Shown here one piece after another: positions 35,008-47,191 of a DNA stretch of 64,000 bases. The DNA lies in assembly GCA_025200525.1 (NCBI GenBank), contig CM045763.1:92361044-92425043 (forward strand), written 5' to 3'. Under the pieces are notes generated by a model. That model worked only from the letters and a program-made list of their open reading frames with translations, had not been told where the DNA came from and ran no database searches. Positions within the stretch are counted from its first letter, which is position 1. Each line of letters opens with the position of its first letter. Source of the stretch: Camellia lanceoleosa. Lineage: Eukaryota > Streptophyta > Magnoliopsida > Ericales > Theaceae. Position numbers and translations under genes: made by a program.

Positions 35008-37481
35008 ATGGCTAGACGAAGACAAGGAGAAAATGAACGCTTGGAAGAAGGCGCGAAGGAGAGGTAGAAATACCTAATCCAGAGGAGAATGTGGTAACAC
35101 ACTCTGTGGAGACTCCTATGTTATCGTAACCTTTGGTCGAACGCATCAAGATTTCAGACAAGAACCATATGGTCATAATATTGGACGAAACCAAGGAATT
35201 GGACCATCTACTGTTCCATCTACTCAGCCAACAAATCCATGGGATGGCTTGGTAGATGCTATGGGACAACAACTAATGAACACAATGGAAAGGTGGGCAA
35301 CATCCTTTTGGATCGAATGAACAACCACCAACCAACAAATACAAGACATACAGAGGAAATTTTAAATGTCCTCAAAGAAAGATTGGCTAGAGAAAACAAC
35401 CTATGCAAGTTAATGGACAAATTAATGGTCGACTAGTACTCGGAACTATGAAAGACCATCGCCTCGATCTTGGTATGAACCCATTTCAAGGCCCAGTAGG
35501 CCAAAATGCCTCGATTTCAACAAAGGAAGCCACACCGGTTGGTAGATCGACCAAGTACAAGAAACGGCATAAGAATGGTGGCAAATCCCATGTTCGGCCA
35601 TACCGCACCGGGGTTATAATAATCCCTTATTCGAATTTATACCCGCGTGGTTGGAAGGTTTGCCTACAAATGGAAGGGACACAATGCCTATTCCAACACC
35701 TTTCACAGGTCCTTTCGCAGGACAGGCTCAAAGGGGTTATCCATACCCCCAACAGCAACCTGCACCACAGGGACAACCAGTCCCAAATGTACCATTGTAT
35801 GGACCAAGAGGACCACAGGCACAAGTTTGTCCACAAAACCCTGTGTTTGCTCCTCCAGTAGTGGTTCAGCAAGCCCAAAATATGGTCCCTAGGGACCAAA
35901 TTGCTGATATTGTTAGGGAGATATGTGGACCAATGGCTCGGGGGGTCCAGACTCCTGTATACAGAAAACCATACCCAGAGTGGGTGGATAGGGTACATGA
36001 ATACCCAAGAGGGTTCAGAATACCAGATTTCACCCTATTCTATGGAACTGGAAATCAATCAACAGTAGAGCATATTGCTAGATTCGCTGCTCAGTGTGGT
36101 GAATTCGCTAATCATGACTACATAAAATTGAGATTATTTCCAAACTCTCTAACTGGGGGAGCGTTTGTATGGTATATCAACCTTACACCTGGCTCCATTC
36201 AAACTTGGCAACAAATGGAAGAGGCATTTCATGCCCAATTTTTCCAATCGGAGCCAGAGGTGTCCATGGCAGATTTGGCAAGATTGAGTCAAAGGCCTGA
36301 AGAAAAGGCTACTCAATTCAATGCCAGATTTAAAAGGGCTCGAAATAAATGTAGAGTCATCATTCCAGAGCCAGAATTTGTACGATTGGCTCAAAACGGT
36401 TTAGAGTTCAAAGCCAAAGAAGTTTGACTCAACTGAATTCAGGGATTTGGTCGAATTAACCTATAAGGTGTCTCGATATGAAGCATTACTAGAGGAAGAA
36501 CAAGATCGAAACAATGCTTCATATAAGACATACTATAGAGATCCCAATTATGAGATTGATGCAGCAGAGATTGTAGGCAAAGAACCCGTAATCTGTGAAG
36601 CATTAATTCATAAGGATACAACTATCGACCAGCAATTTAAAAAGAAAGACTTTCACAGAAAGTATTCTTTCGATTTAACAAAAGCATATGACATTTTTGA
36701 TCATTTGCTTACAGCCAATTTTCTTAAGTTACCAAAAGGGGTGAAACTGCCTTCTCTTGATGAACTTAAAGGAAAAGTATACTGTAAATGGCATAATTCT
36801 TGGTCTCACTCAACTAAAAATTGCATTGTTTTTCGAGACAGGATCCAAGAGCAAATCCGGAAAGGAAGCCTGAAGTTCCCAACCAAAACAGAGAAAGCCA
36901 TGGGAATTGACAGTAACCCGTTTCCAGAAGTTTGAGAGAGTGCGGCTAACGTGGTTGTACCAAACTTTCAGAATCTGTCTCTGCAGGAACTGGAAGAGGT
37001 CAATGTGCAAATGCATATTGCCAACCAGACAGCTGCCAAGAAGGAGACCAGAAATCCACCAGTTATTGGACAGAATCTCTCACATCAGAAGGAACATTCT
37101 GATGAAGAAATACTGGATGACGATTCCTTGGAAGCAGCTGTAATGCAAAGGATGTGTCCCAGGTGTAGATTAAGCTACAAATGGTTGAAGGGGCTTCCAA
37201 TTGATGGGAAGCAATACTATAAGGATGTTCAGAGACGTCCTAGATCGACCAACGCTTACAACAAAAGGCCGTACCCGGCTAGTGATAGGCAGCGACCAGT
37301 GGTGGTTGAGCCTGCAGTTGACAGAATAAATGCTAAAGGCAAAAGGCCCTTGTATGAGTCTAGGCCACTTAACTACTATAGAATGGAGAGCAAACATTCT
37401 GAAAGAAGATTAGAGAGGAGTTCAGGTTATGGGACTAAAGCCAGAGATTGGCCCCCCAGATCAACCTCACACGTAATGTAA
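35008..37481 (+). pseudogene. Tat-like gag region
   Basis: An ATG at 35008 opens MARRRQGENERLEEG, then the frame shifts several times. From 35651 to 36424 a 258-codon frame encodes a Pro/Gln-rich leader and the gag core (RGFRIPDFTLFYGTGN, LTGGAFVWYINLTPGSIQTW, QFNARFKRARNKC). After a shift near 36425 the region continues with ELTYKVSRYEALLEEEQDR and a zinc-binding-like motif, CKWHNSWSHSTKNC, at about 36784. A further part, to 37481, is basic and Arg/Pro-rich. The gag would form the particle and bind element RNA. At least four frame breaks are visible. Confidence 0.85.
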
Positions 37482-37557
37482 AATGGCCATCTCCAACAAA
37501 GGCCGTAATCAAGCTCAAACATGAGACCGAGAACCAAGCACTTGCCTCACGGCCAAG

Positions 37558-38720
37558 ATGGCTTCGAAGGTGGAAAAAGGTGGTTCAACATCTGAATCAG
37601 TAAGCTCTTGGGTACCTGGAGTTCCAGATTGGTTTGTAATGCAAAACAAACCTAGGGAATTGCCTACCAGGAGAAATGTTAGAATCACAAGCAGAATGGT
37701 CAAGCCTCCTTTGGTGGCCCCAAACAACTGGGTATTGCTGAAGCACCCAAAAACGAAGGAACCAAATATGGTTCCCGTTATTTCCAGATCACAAAGAAGG
37801 AAAATTCAGCAGAGTACACCCAAGATCAAAGAAGATTTGAAAGAGAGTGGAGAGAGTTCTTCACATGTCAAGACAGAAGAAAAGAAAGCTTCGAAGTCAG
37901 ACCATGTTCCAAAACCGACGCTACAAAGTAAAGTGGTTTGTAGCAGAGAACAATTGGCCCAAGTTCATTCTGAACTAAAGGCCAGAGAGAAGTCCAGTTT
38001 GGCAGGGCTGGAGAAGGCTCTGATGGAAAGTGATAGTGAAATAGAAGAAGAGATTGGCATGAGCCAAAAGAAGGAAATGGCAGAAGAAAAAATGTTCGAA
38101 GCCTTCATGGCTGAACAAACATTTCTGACTGAAAACTTAGTTGAGAAGGATCCTTCGAAGGGATCAGTTATCAATGAAATACCAGAATGCAACATGGAGG
38201 ACGCTGCTGAAGACACTGAGCAAGGTAGCCAAGAGGAGAAGAAGGTACAACCAGCCATCCAGTTTGGCTCATTTCCACCTGTATCAGTCAACATGGTACA
38301 TATACTACCTCATGAATTCCAAGCTGAAAATGAGGATCAGGAGGACCAAGACATGGATCCAATTCCTGTCTCTAGTGAGGAATCACAAGTGAGTATGGTA
38401 CAGGATGCTCCTGAAATGGCTATTCCAATGGAAACTGAGTGTGAAAGCGAAGAGGAGGTGAGCATCAACCTCTCATATCCTTTTGAATACCCCTCGAATT
38501 CCATGACCCAACATGTCAAGCCTTTGTACATTAAGGCTTTCTTTGATGGTATACAGTTAAACCGAGTCCTAGTAGACAATGGGGCAGCGGTTAATTTATT
38601 GCCGAAATCTTCTTTGAAGAAATTAGGGAAGAAGAATCTCAGGTTGATCTCAACCAGTACAACCATTCTTTGGCTTTCTTTGGAGATAAGCGAGATGGCC
38701 CAAGGTATTCTCGCCTATTA
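37558..38720 (+). pseudogene. Tat-like acidic linker and aspartic protease
   Basis: A 387-codon frame starts with a basic segment, followed by a long acidic, Glu/Ser-rich linker. It ends with the protease signature VLVDNGAAVNLLP near codon 340, where the usual D-T/S-G active site reads D-N-G as in several plant Gypsy relatives. The frame breaks at about 38712 (CTCG), inside the protease C-terminal part. The family segment resumes in other frames up to about 38960, including [16 protein letters not shown], part of the protease end. Confidence 0.8.
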
Positions 38721-39499
38721 ATTTGAGTGTGGGAACCGAGGATTGTATGACATTCTTCGTGATCGACAAGAATGCTAAATATAATGCCTTACTTGGAAGA
38801 GATTGGATTCACACCAACAAGTGTGTACCTTCCTCTTTGCATCGAAGATCATGATGGCTCTGGGCAATGGAGAGCAGAGGAGATTGATCACGGATCCTCA
38901 ACCCTTCATAGCTTTGTCGCAGACTTTGCAGAGGCCAAACTATATATTGAGGAGTAACCCCACTCGGTATATTGAGGAAAAGATGGCTCGGTGAAGTGGC
39001 GGTGATGAGGAAGTTACACATGAAGCACTTAGTCCAAGAAAGTCTTGATGAAGAGGTTGTCGTGAAAGATGACAACGATGCAGTTGTAGGCAAAGAAGTG
39101 AAGACGAAGCCAAGTCATTGGCTTTGATTAAATTCTCATCATTGGATGTAAAAGCAATAGTCCGGGAGGTACGAAACAAGAGAGAAGCCATGATAATTGG
39201 TCGTAAACAAACAAAACAACAAGTCGAAGTTTGACCTTTGGGAAATATTGTGCATTGGACATTGAAACAAAAGTCCAGAAATACAAGAAGAAGACCTTAT
39301 GGGATGATTTTGTCTATGAGGAAGAAGCGAAGATGTCGAGATAAAGAACCTAGGAAGCGAACAAGGTGAAAAGGTTGCTTCAAAGGTTGAAGAAACCAAA
39401 GAGAAAGCTTCAATGAATTCTCGAACGCAGGACCCTTAGAAGAAGTGAATTTAGGGAAGGTTACGTGCGGCTGACCCACTTATATAAGTACTTGTTTGA

Positions 39500-41600
39500 A
39501 TGCTCGGGCGAGACCAGTTGTTGGTTGTTTTAAAGAAATACAAAGATTGTTTTGCATGGTCCTATAATGAACTACCAGGATTGGATAGATCATTGGTGGA
39601 ACATAGGCTCCCTTTGAAGCCTAATTTCAAGCCATACAAACAGAAACCAAGAAGGATGAGTCCAGATGTAATTCAGAAGGTTAAGGAAGAAATTCTTAGA
39701 CTACTTAAGACAGACTTTTATTAGGACAACCAGGTATGTTGAATGGCTATCTAATATTGTTCCTGTAGTTAAGAAAAATGGCAAAATGAGGGTATGCATC
39801 GATTTCAGAAATTTAAATCTAGCAACTCCTAAAGATGAGTACCCTATGCCTATAGTGGATCTGTTGGTGGACAGTTCAGCAGGGCATCAAGTTTTATCAA
39901 TGATGGATGGCCACTCTGGTTATAATCAAATATGCATTGCAGAGGAAGACATCCACAAGACAGCATTCAGATGTCCTGGGAATATTGGCACCTTCGAATG
40001 GGTTAAGATGCCATTTGGTCTAAAGAATGCTGGGGCTACGTATCAGAGGGCTATGAACATTATCTTTCATGACCTTATTGGAGGGTATCTAGAATGTTAT
40101 ATTGATGACATCGTGGTGAAATCCCAGTCCATGGAGAAGCATTTGCTTCATTTAGAAGCAGCTTTCGAAAGAATGAGGAAGTTCAAGTTGAAACTCAACC
40201 CTCTTAAATGTGCTTTTGGTGTGTCATCTGGAAATTTCTTAGGTTATGTAGTGCACAAGAAAGGAATACAGATTGATCAGAATAAAGCCAAAGCCATTAT
40301 CGATGCTAGGCCTCCATCAAGTAAGAAAGAATTACAAAGGTTCCTTGGGCAGGTTAACTTTCTTCGAAGGTTTATTTCTAACACTGCAGGGAAAACTAAA
40401 CTATTCTCTTCCTTGTTAAGGCTGAAAGATGAAGAGGAATTTGTGTGGACAGCAGAGCATCAAACTACTTTCGAAGGTATCAAAGCCTACTTGGCCAACC
40501 CTCCAGTGCTGATGCCACCAAAAGGAAATAAGCCCTTGAAGTTATACATAGCGGCATCAGAAGATTCATTGGGAGCTTTCTTGGCCCAAGACAATGAAGA
40601 AGGCAATGAACAAGCTGTTTATTACCTTAGTAGGTTTTTAAATTCTTGTGAATGTAAATATTCAAATTGTTGAAAAGTCAGGTCTTGCTTTGTATTTTGC
40701 TGCAATGAAATTAAGATATTATCTTTTATCTACAACTGTCTTGGTAATTGCAACCACAGATCTGGTTAAATACATGTTATCTAGACCTATGTTGAGGGGA
40801 AGAATTGGCAAATGGATATTAGCCTTATCGGAATTTCATTTAGAATATGTCCCTCAAAGGGCAGTAAAAGGGCAAGTATTAGCCAATTTTCTGGCAGATC
40901 ATCCATCTCAAACAGAGAGCCAAGAGGTAATGGAACTTGGTATGGCTAGTGTTGAACCATGGCAAATGTGGTTCGATGGATCGAAGGCCAATGGATTAAT
41001 TGGGATTGGTATCGTGATTAAGTCTCCACAAGGGGTAGAAACCACGCATTGTTTCAGAGTGGATGAAGCTAGTTGTTCCAATAACCAGGCTGAATATGAA
41101 GCCTTAATAGTGGGACTAAAAATCCTTATTGGATTACAGGTACATGCAGTTGACATATTTGGGGACTCTCAATTGGTGGTTAACCAAGTAAAAGGGATTT
41201 TCAAGTGTCAAAGCATAAGCATCTTACCATATTATGTTGTTGCATTACATCTGCTTTCTCAGTTTCAAATAGCAAATATAACCTATGTTCCAAGATTCTT
41301 GAACAATAGAGCTAATGATGTGGCTCAAAAAGCTTCGAACTTCAAGAGAAGGGATAATACCCAAAGGGATATAAGCCAAACAACATATCAGAGATTAATA
41401 CAACCTTTAAATAAAAGGAATGTGATCTTGGAAGTCAATCATAATGACTTACAAGAACAGGATTGGAGGCATCCAATAATGCAGTACTTGGCTGGTCCAT
41501 CTTCGAAGGCCAGCAGGAAAATCAAATTGCAGTCTATGCAATACATGGTATATGGTAATGCTCTATACAAAATGGGAGGAGATAGCTTATTATTGGAATG
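39500..41600 (+). pseudogene. Tat-like reverse transcriptase, RNase H and archaeal-type RNase H
   Basis: The RT begins about 39500 (KDCFAWSYNELPGLDRSL) and, after a shift near 39718, continues at 39786 with VCIDFRNLN, DGHSGYNQI, FGLKNAGATYQRAMN and the active-site YIDDIVVKS. RNase H follows (KLYIAASEDSLGAFL). Another shift lies near 40655, before EKSGLALYFAAMKLR. At about 40965 the second RNase H starts: WFDGSKANGLIGIGIV, NNQAEYEALIVGL and FGDSQLVVNQV give its D, E and D residues. The double RNase H supports Tat assignment. The protein would copy element RNA into DNA. Confidence 0.9.
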
Positions 41601-42724
41601 TTTAGGCCCAAAAGAAGCATTAACAGCTATGGCTGAGGTTCATGAAGGCATTTGTGGTGCTCATCAGCCTGGTGTAAAGATGAGATGGTTGCTTCGAAGG
41701 CATTCCTATTATTGGCCAACTATTCTTAAAGATTGCATAGAATATGCAAAGGGTTGCCAGGCATGCCAAAAACATGGCACAATAAGACATGTGCCCATAA
41801 CTGACCTACATGCAGTAGTGAAGCCTTGGCCATTCAGAGGATGGGCCATGGACATGATGGGTAAAATTCACCCACCTTCTTCGAAACATCATTGTTTCAT
41901 TCTAGTGGCTACTGACTATTTCACTAAATGGGTCGAAGCCAAACCATACAAGGTCAGAGACCGCAGAGGTCATTGGGTTCATTAAAGATCTGATCCATAG
42001 GTTTGGCATTCCACAAACCATAACAGTTGATAATGGAACTGTGTTTGATGGGAAAATGGTAAAGTCCTTTGTGGCAGAATTTGGGATTAGCCTTATTAAT
42101 TCCACTCCCTATTATGCACAAGCCAATGGTCAAGCTGAATCGTCCAATAAATCCTTGAAAAAAGGAATACAAAAGGTGGTGGAAGATAATCCTAGGGATT
42201 GGCATAACCTATTGTTGGATGTTTTATGGGCTTACAGAACTTCCCCAAGGTCGAGTACAAGAGTCACCCCTTATGCCTTAGTATACAGGCATGATGCAGT
42301 GTTACCTGTGGAAATTAATGTTAAATCTCTGAGGGTAAGATGTCAAGATCAATTAGAATCTGAACAATATCATCAAAGCATGTGCTTGGAATTAGAAGAC
42401 ATAGATAAAGCGAGGATTTTGGCGTTAAATAGCATTCTTTTTCAAAAGAAGAAAGCAGCCAAGAATTATAACAAGAAAGTCAAGCATATTGGCTTTGATG
42501 AAGGTGATTTGGTATGGAAAACAATACTCCCAATAGGGATTAAAAGCCATAAGTTTGGCAAATGGTCACCTAATTGGGAAGGACCATATCAAGTTCATAG
42601 AGTTTTGCCTTTTGGGGCATACCATTTAAGAAATTTGAATGGTTATGTACATCCCAAAAAGATTAATGGTAGATATTTGAAGCCTTATTTTCCAACCATT
42701 TGGGAAACACAAGGAATAGAATAA
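41601..42724 (+). pseudogene. Tat-like integrase
   Basis: Contains the HHCC zinc-binding region (HEGICGAHQPGVK ... CQACQKHG), first Asp in WAMDMMGKI, second Asp in ITVDNGTVF and Glu in ANGQAESSNKSLKK. The tail has GDLVWKTILPIG and WEGPYQVHRV, without a chromodomain. A frame shift lies near 41955. The reading ends with TAA at 42722, 70-80 bases before the end of the opposing antisense gene. Confidence 0.9.
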
Positions 42725-42789
42725 ACATTGAATACAAAAACATGAGACTACTCAAAGGATGGACAAAATTTGTTCTTTTATAAAGAATT

Positions 42790-45700
42790 AAATACATTAT
42801 GCCACAAATTGGCCCAGAAATCATTACAATGTCTTAATTGTTTTTGTACAACAGATTTCCTATTACTAAGTGATGGGAACAGTTTGATAGCTGCAGCCAT
42901 GTCCTTTTTCCGATCAGCCAGTTCTTGGTTAGTGATCTGCAATTTGGTGTATGTTCAACCAAGGCCCTGGTTTTCTTGCAGCTAATTCCTCCTCCAGTTG
43001 GGCCTTCTTCTCTAGCAGTTGGATTCGAAACTTGGAAACAGAGGAATGTTGTTCCTTGAGTTCTGATACTTCGGTATGCACTTGAGAAACAAAACTCTAG
43101 TCCCTAGTTAGTTTCTCATCTGCAGCCTTAGCAGCATGACAAATATTGTGATAAAAATCGATGGTGGTCACTTTTTGAGATAGATGACTTGAAACATTCA
43201 TGCCGATCGCTTCAAAGAATGTTACAACACCGAAGGAACCCATTTCGATAGTAGGCCTTTGTAGAGCCTCAAAGGAATCCTTGAAAAGGAAATTAGCGAT
43301 TCTAGACATGTGTCTATGTCTATTGAAGGCATGAAGGTTTGTTGTCAAGGAAGAATTCTCAAAAATCTCTAGCAAGGAGTCAGCCAAAACTAATGGTTCA
43401 GCTTCAGCACTAAATATTGGGGAGGTAGAAGGTACATCGAAAAGACTAGCAAGTCTTCCTTCAAAGATGTCTATCTCATCACTAGATATGAAGGGCATAG
43501 AAAGTATTGTGGTGGAAGACACAGAGGGCTGCATGGGGATGGGAGAAATGGATGGAGCATCTTTGGCAGCCTCTATGGTCTTAGCCACCAATGAATCAAG
43601 TGAAGAGGGGCTGGAAATAGGCATAGGTGATGAACCATGAATTGGAGAACTACCAGCACCATCTGTAGAAGAATCAACTGCCACTTGGATTGGAGTAACA
43701 GCTGAAATATCCTTGGAAGAAAGAAGAGCAAGGCTCGAAGAAGGAATGGACTGAGGTAGATTGAAAGTCAGGAAAGGAAGGTATGGTTCTAGGCCAAGAA
43801 GAAGAGATGCAGGAATGTTGGGACTCAAGGAAGGTGCAGAAGCGAGGCTTAGGAAGTGGAAGTTGTATTTGAATAGTCTTCACGTTTTGCATCTGGTCAA
43901 CTTCAACTGAAACTGGAAGAGGCCCCATGGGAAAGATAAGCGCAGTGGTTGTTACTGCAGAAGGAAGAAATGTAAAGCAATGTCAAACTTCAAATATATA
44001 AAGTCGAAGGAAAAACAAAGCAAGTATGAAATAAATTACTTGTTTCAGAAATGTTGATACTGATGGGAGAGCTACGAAGAGAATAATGTTCGACAATTTG
44101 TTGTCTTCGAGCAGTTTCTCTTTGTAACACATCAGCAGCAGCAGCTTCATCTCTCAGAAACTGTTGCTGCCGTTTCTTCTCAGCCCTCTCAAAAACGATT
44201 ATTGCTTTGGAATGTTCCTGTTCTACTGCCTTGGCAGCGGCTTCATGAACCGGATCTTCTACCAAGTCAGCAGCAGAAACAGTCATCTTCTTTCTCTTCC
44301 TCCTTGGCAGTGATGCTACTGGTTCTTTTTCAATCTCCCTCTCTTCAATTTGGGTTTCAGATGTTTCAGAGGTAAGTGCTTTCTCCATTACTATAGTGGG
44401 TGCTTCGAAAGAAGGATGCTTAATTGTATCAGGAAGGGAGGCAACTACCTTTTGTCTCTTTGTTCTCTGCAAGGACACTTCTGGCTCTTGCTCAACCTCT
44501 TCTTCTCCCAAAGATTCGGATTCCTCAGGAGGGAGGACTAGCTTCCTTTTTTGTTTTTGTTGTTGTTGTCTCTTTTTGAGAACAGCTAAAGTTTCAGCTC
44601 TCTTAGGAGATTCTTCGTGTAGGGTTCCTGCACCAAAGAACAAAAGTGTAAAGAGAAGGAACAAAAGATTCAAAAGAAAGGGGAGAAGTCTGAAAATATT
44701 TACCCTTCTTCGAAGTGGCTCTAGTAACTCTAGCTGGAGGGGATGAAGTTGTAGGATTAGTTGTGGCAGCCTCATGAAGAGGGGGAATGTCCCTAGATGT
44801 CGCTGACTTAGCTTTCGAAGGCACTCCCAATCCTACCAGCAAGTCATGGGGATGTTCAGATAGGCGCACTTCCATATTGACTGTCCACCAGTTCTGGAAT
44901 CTTTTCAAGACTGAGCCATACGGAAGAAAGGGGATAAATTGGAACTCATTCAACTCTTTCAGTAGTTTGAGAATTGCCGTCTCTAGTCTGCATTTGGATA
45001 TTCTCAAATCTCTGACAGTAAGATGAACATTCGAGAGACTGCAAAGAGGAACTGGTATCCCTTGAGTGAGTCCAAATTGTCTGGCAAATTGAGAAGGGCA
45101 GTACACCTCAGATATGCATTTGTAGGCTCGAGGGTTTAAACTACCAATGAACAATTCCCTTGGTAGTAGTATAGAGGCCCACATGTCTTTGTGAGGAGAA
45201 GTGGAGCATTCTTTATCAGCCAGGAAAGCTTCTGACCAAAGTTGGTCCTTTATTGGCTTCAAAAGGATGAAGAAAGAGGCAGACGAAGAGATGGGGAGTT
45301 GATAAAACAAGGTAAAGTAGTAAGCGAAGAGCGGTAAAGGGCAATCCTAGCATACTTTTCCCCATAAGTACTAGGATCCTGAACAAGGAATTTTAGACAT
45401 TTGGGGTGTAGGTCAGTGAAATAGGCGAAGAGCCAAAGTTGAAGCACCCAGAGGGGACCTCCTTGGTTAGCATCAAGAGGTTTTTCACAAAATTGGGAGC
45501 AGACTCTGTAGACATGACCTAAAAGATAAGGAGCAAGAGCTATATGTTTTTTCAAGACAAGTGCCTTCGCGAGAGGAGCAAACTCAGGCATAATCCTCTG
45601 AGATGAGGTGCAAAAGAGGAATTTGCATAACCAATATAAAATGAAGGAAAATAGCTCTCTGTCCTTCACAGGACCTTCCTTTTTATTTTCAGACTTTACG

Positions 45701-46319
45701 AAGTCACTATAAGAGGAGCTTAAGGATGGAAGAGAAAACTTAATTGGAAGGTCTGGGTAGTTGGGAGTAAATGGAGAACCGTGGGGGGAAAGTCCTAAGA
45801 GATGGCAAATATCAAGAACGGTGGGGGCCATCATGCCGTACCGAAATTGGAAGAACTTAAAGCCATATTCCAGAAACATAAGGCAGCAGGTATCAAGAAA
45901 GGGTCCTCAGGAATGATGAACCTGGAAAGACGAAGGGCATCGAGGATACAGAGCTCTTGCAGGTCATCTTCTCTCGCAGGTACAACTCTGTCATACCATT
46001 CTTCCCATTCAGTCCTCATTGTCGGCCAGCAACGGTGAGGACGATTCACCCTCCGCTTTCCAATCAAGCCCTTCTTCAGAAGAAGGAAATGGTCCTCCAA
46101 GCGAGGATATAGGGCTGCGAGTTGAGCAGGAGCTTCCCGAAAAATAGGGCCAAGGACGTATTCCTATTTGTTGCTATGACGAGGCACGAAAAGACGTCCA
46201 TCTATGTGGCTTGACTCACCAGATGATAGTTTGGTGATTTCTTCATCGATACATCGCTTCAAAGCCATGGTAGGGCTGATACGATCGCCAGTAAACACTT
46301 TTAGTGAGGAAGGATCCAT
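42790..46319 (-). pseudogene. antisense plant mobile domain (PMD) gene with coiled-coil tail
   Basis: An ATG at 46319 starts a frame with a TAG at codon 52, then continues through WEEWYDRVV and LCILDALRLSRFIIPEDPFL. A shift near 45860 leads to FRYGMMAPTVLDICHLLGLS, the core of the PMD (aminotransferase-like, MAIN/MAIL-type) fold. A further shift near 45320 leads to ARQFGLTQGIPVPLCSL, its C-terminal signature. Two good GT-AG introns follow (GTAAATATTTTC...TTTGGTGCAG near 44702-44633, and GTAATTTATTTC...TTCTGCAG near 44033-43957). Between them is a basic, Lys/Gln-rich exon (KKRQQQQKQKRK, LPRRKRKK). The last part (43828-42790) is Ser/Pro-rich and ends in a coiled coil (SELKEQHSS). PMD proteins act in nuclear silencing in plants; here the role is unknown. 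It converges tail to tail with integrase. Confidence 0.82.
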
Positions 46320-47191
46320 TGATAGCGAGTAATAAGGAAGATGGGTTTAACAGGAGATCGGTAGGGTTTGCGAGTCAAAAGAGCAAGTGATTTCAGAGTA
46401 CAAAGCAAAGGGGCTTTTAAAAGGTTTCATGTCTGAAAAATATATTGCGTAAATCGTTATGTACTAAAAGTACGAATATGAGGAGACTCTTCCAATATCG
46501 ATAGTTTTGGAGGGAAGAACACATTCTGAATGTTGACGTCAGCTTCGAAGAAAGATATTTGGCTTCGAAGCCAATTTTGGCTCCAAGAAATCAAATAAAA
46601 ACGGCTTCGAAATACAGAATCCGGCTTCGAAATATACTGCATGTTTGAAGACGCTAAGATGCAAAGAACATCAAAACCAATCATTGGTTTTTGTAAGAGA
46701 AGATTGTCCATTGAATTAAGACAGCATAAGATGTTTTTCGAAGTAAGAATGGTCAATTTAAAAATGACTGACTATATTAACTATAACCATATGTTGGTTA
46801 TAATTAGCTTTGAAAAGTAAGGTTGTTAACTTCGAAGCATTAATTTGAGATAATATTAACCAAAATTGTCAAATTTTGCTCCATAAATTGGAAAAAGACA
46901 TATTGGTTGTTGGTTATAATTAGCTTTGAAAAGTAAGGTTGTTAACTTTGAAGCATTGATTTGAGATAATATTAACCAAAATTGTCAAATTTTGCTTCAT
47001 AAATTGGAAAAAGACATATTGGTTTCTTTTATTGTTTCATTAAAAATAAGTGAGTCCAAATTCAAAGGATGAGATTATTTAATTCAAGGCTATAAGTTGG
47101 CTTTTAAAAGTAAGAAGAAACAGAGTCAAACAATGTCAAGTACAAAAGGACTTTGCTTTCATTAGAGCCAAGACAATTACATTAAGTAACC
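46320..47191. other. spacer between the two antisense genes, probable promoter of the PMD gene
   Basis: 870 bp, non-coding on both strands. It has four TTCGAA sites within about 100 bases (46540-46635) and the 116-bp tandem repeat. It lies directly upstream of the PMD start, so a minus-strand promoter is expected here; no definite TATA box was chosen. Confidence 0.5.
46794..47025. repeat. two-copy 116-bp tandem repeat in the Tat-like element
   Basis: Units start TTGGTTATAATTAGCTTTG at 46794 and 46910 and differ at only a few bases. The position, upstream of the PMD start on the minus strand, suggests duplicated regulatory sequence. Confidence 0.85.
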
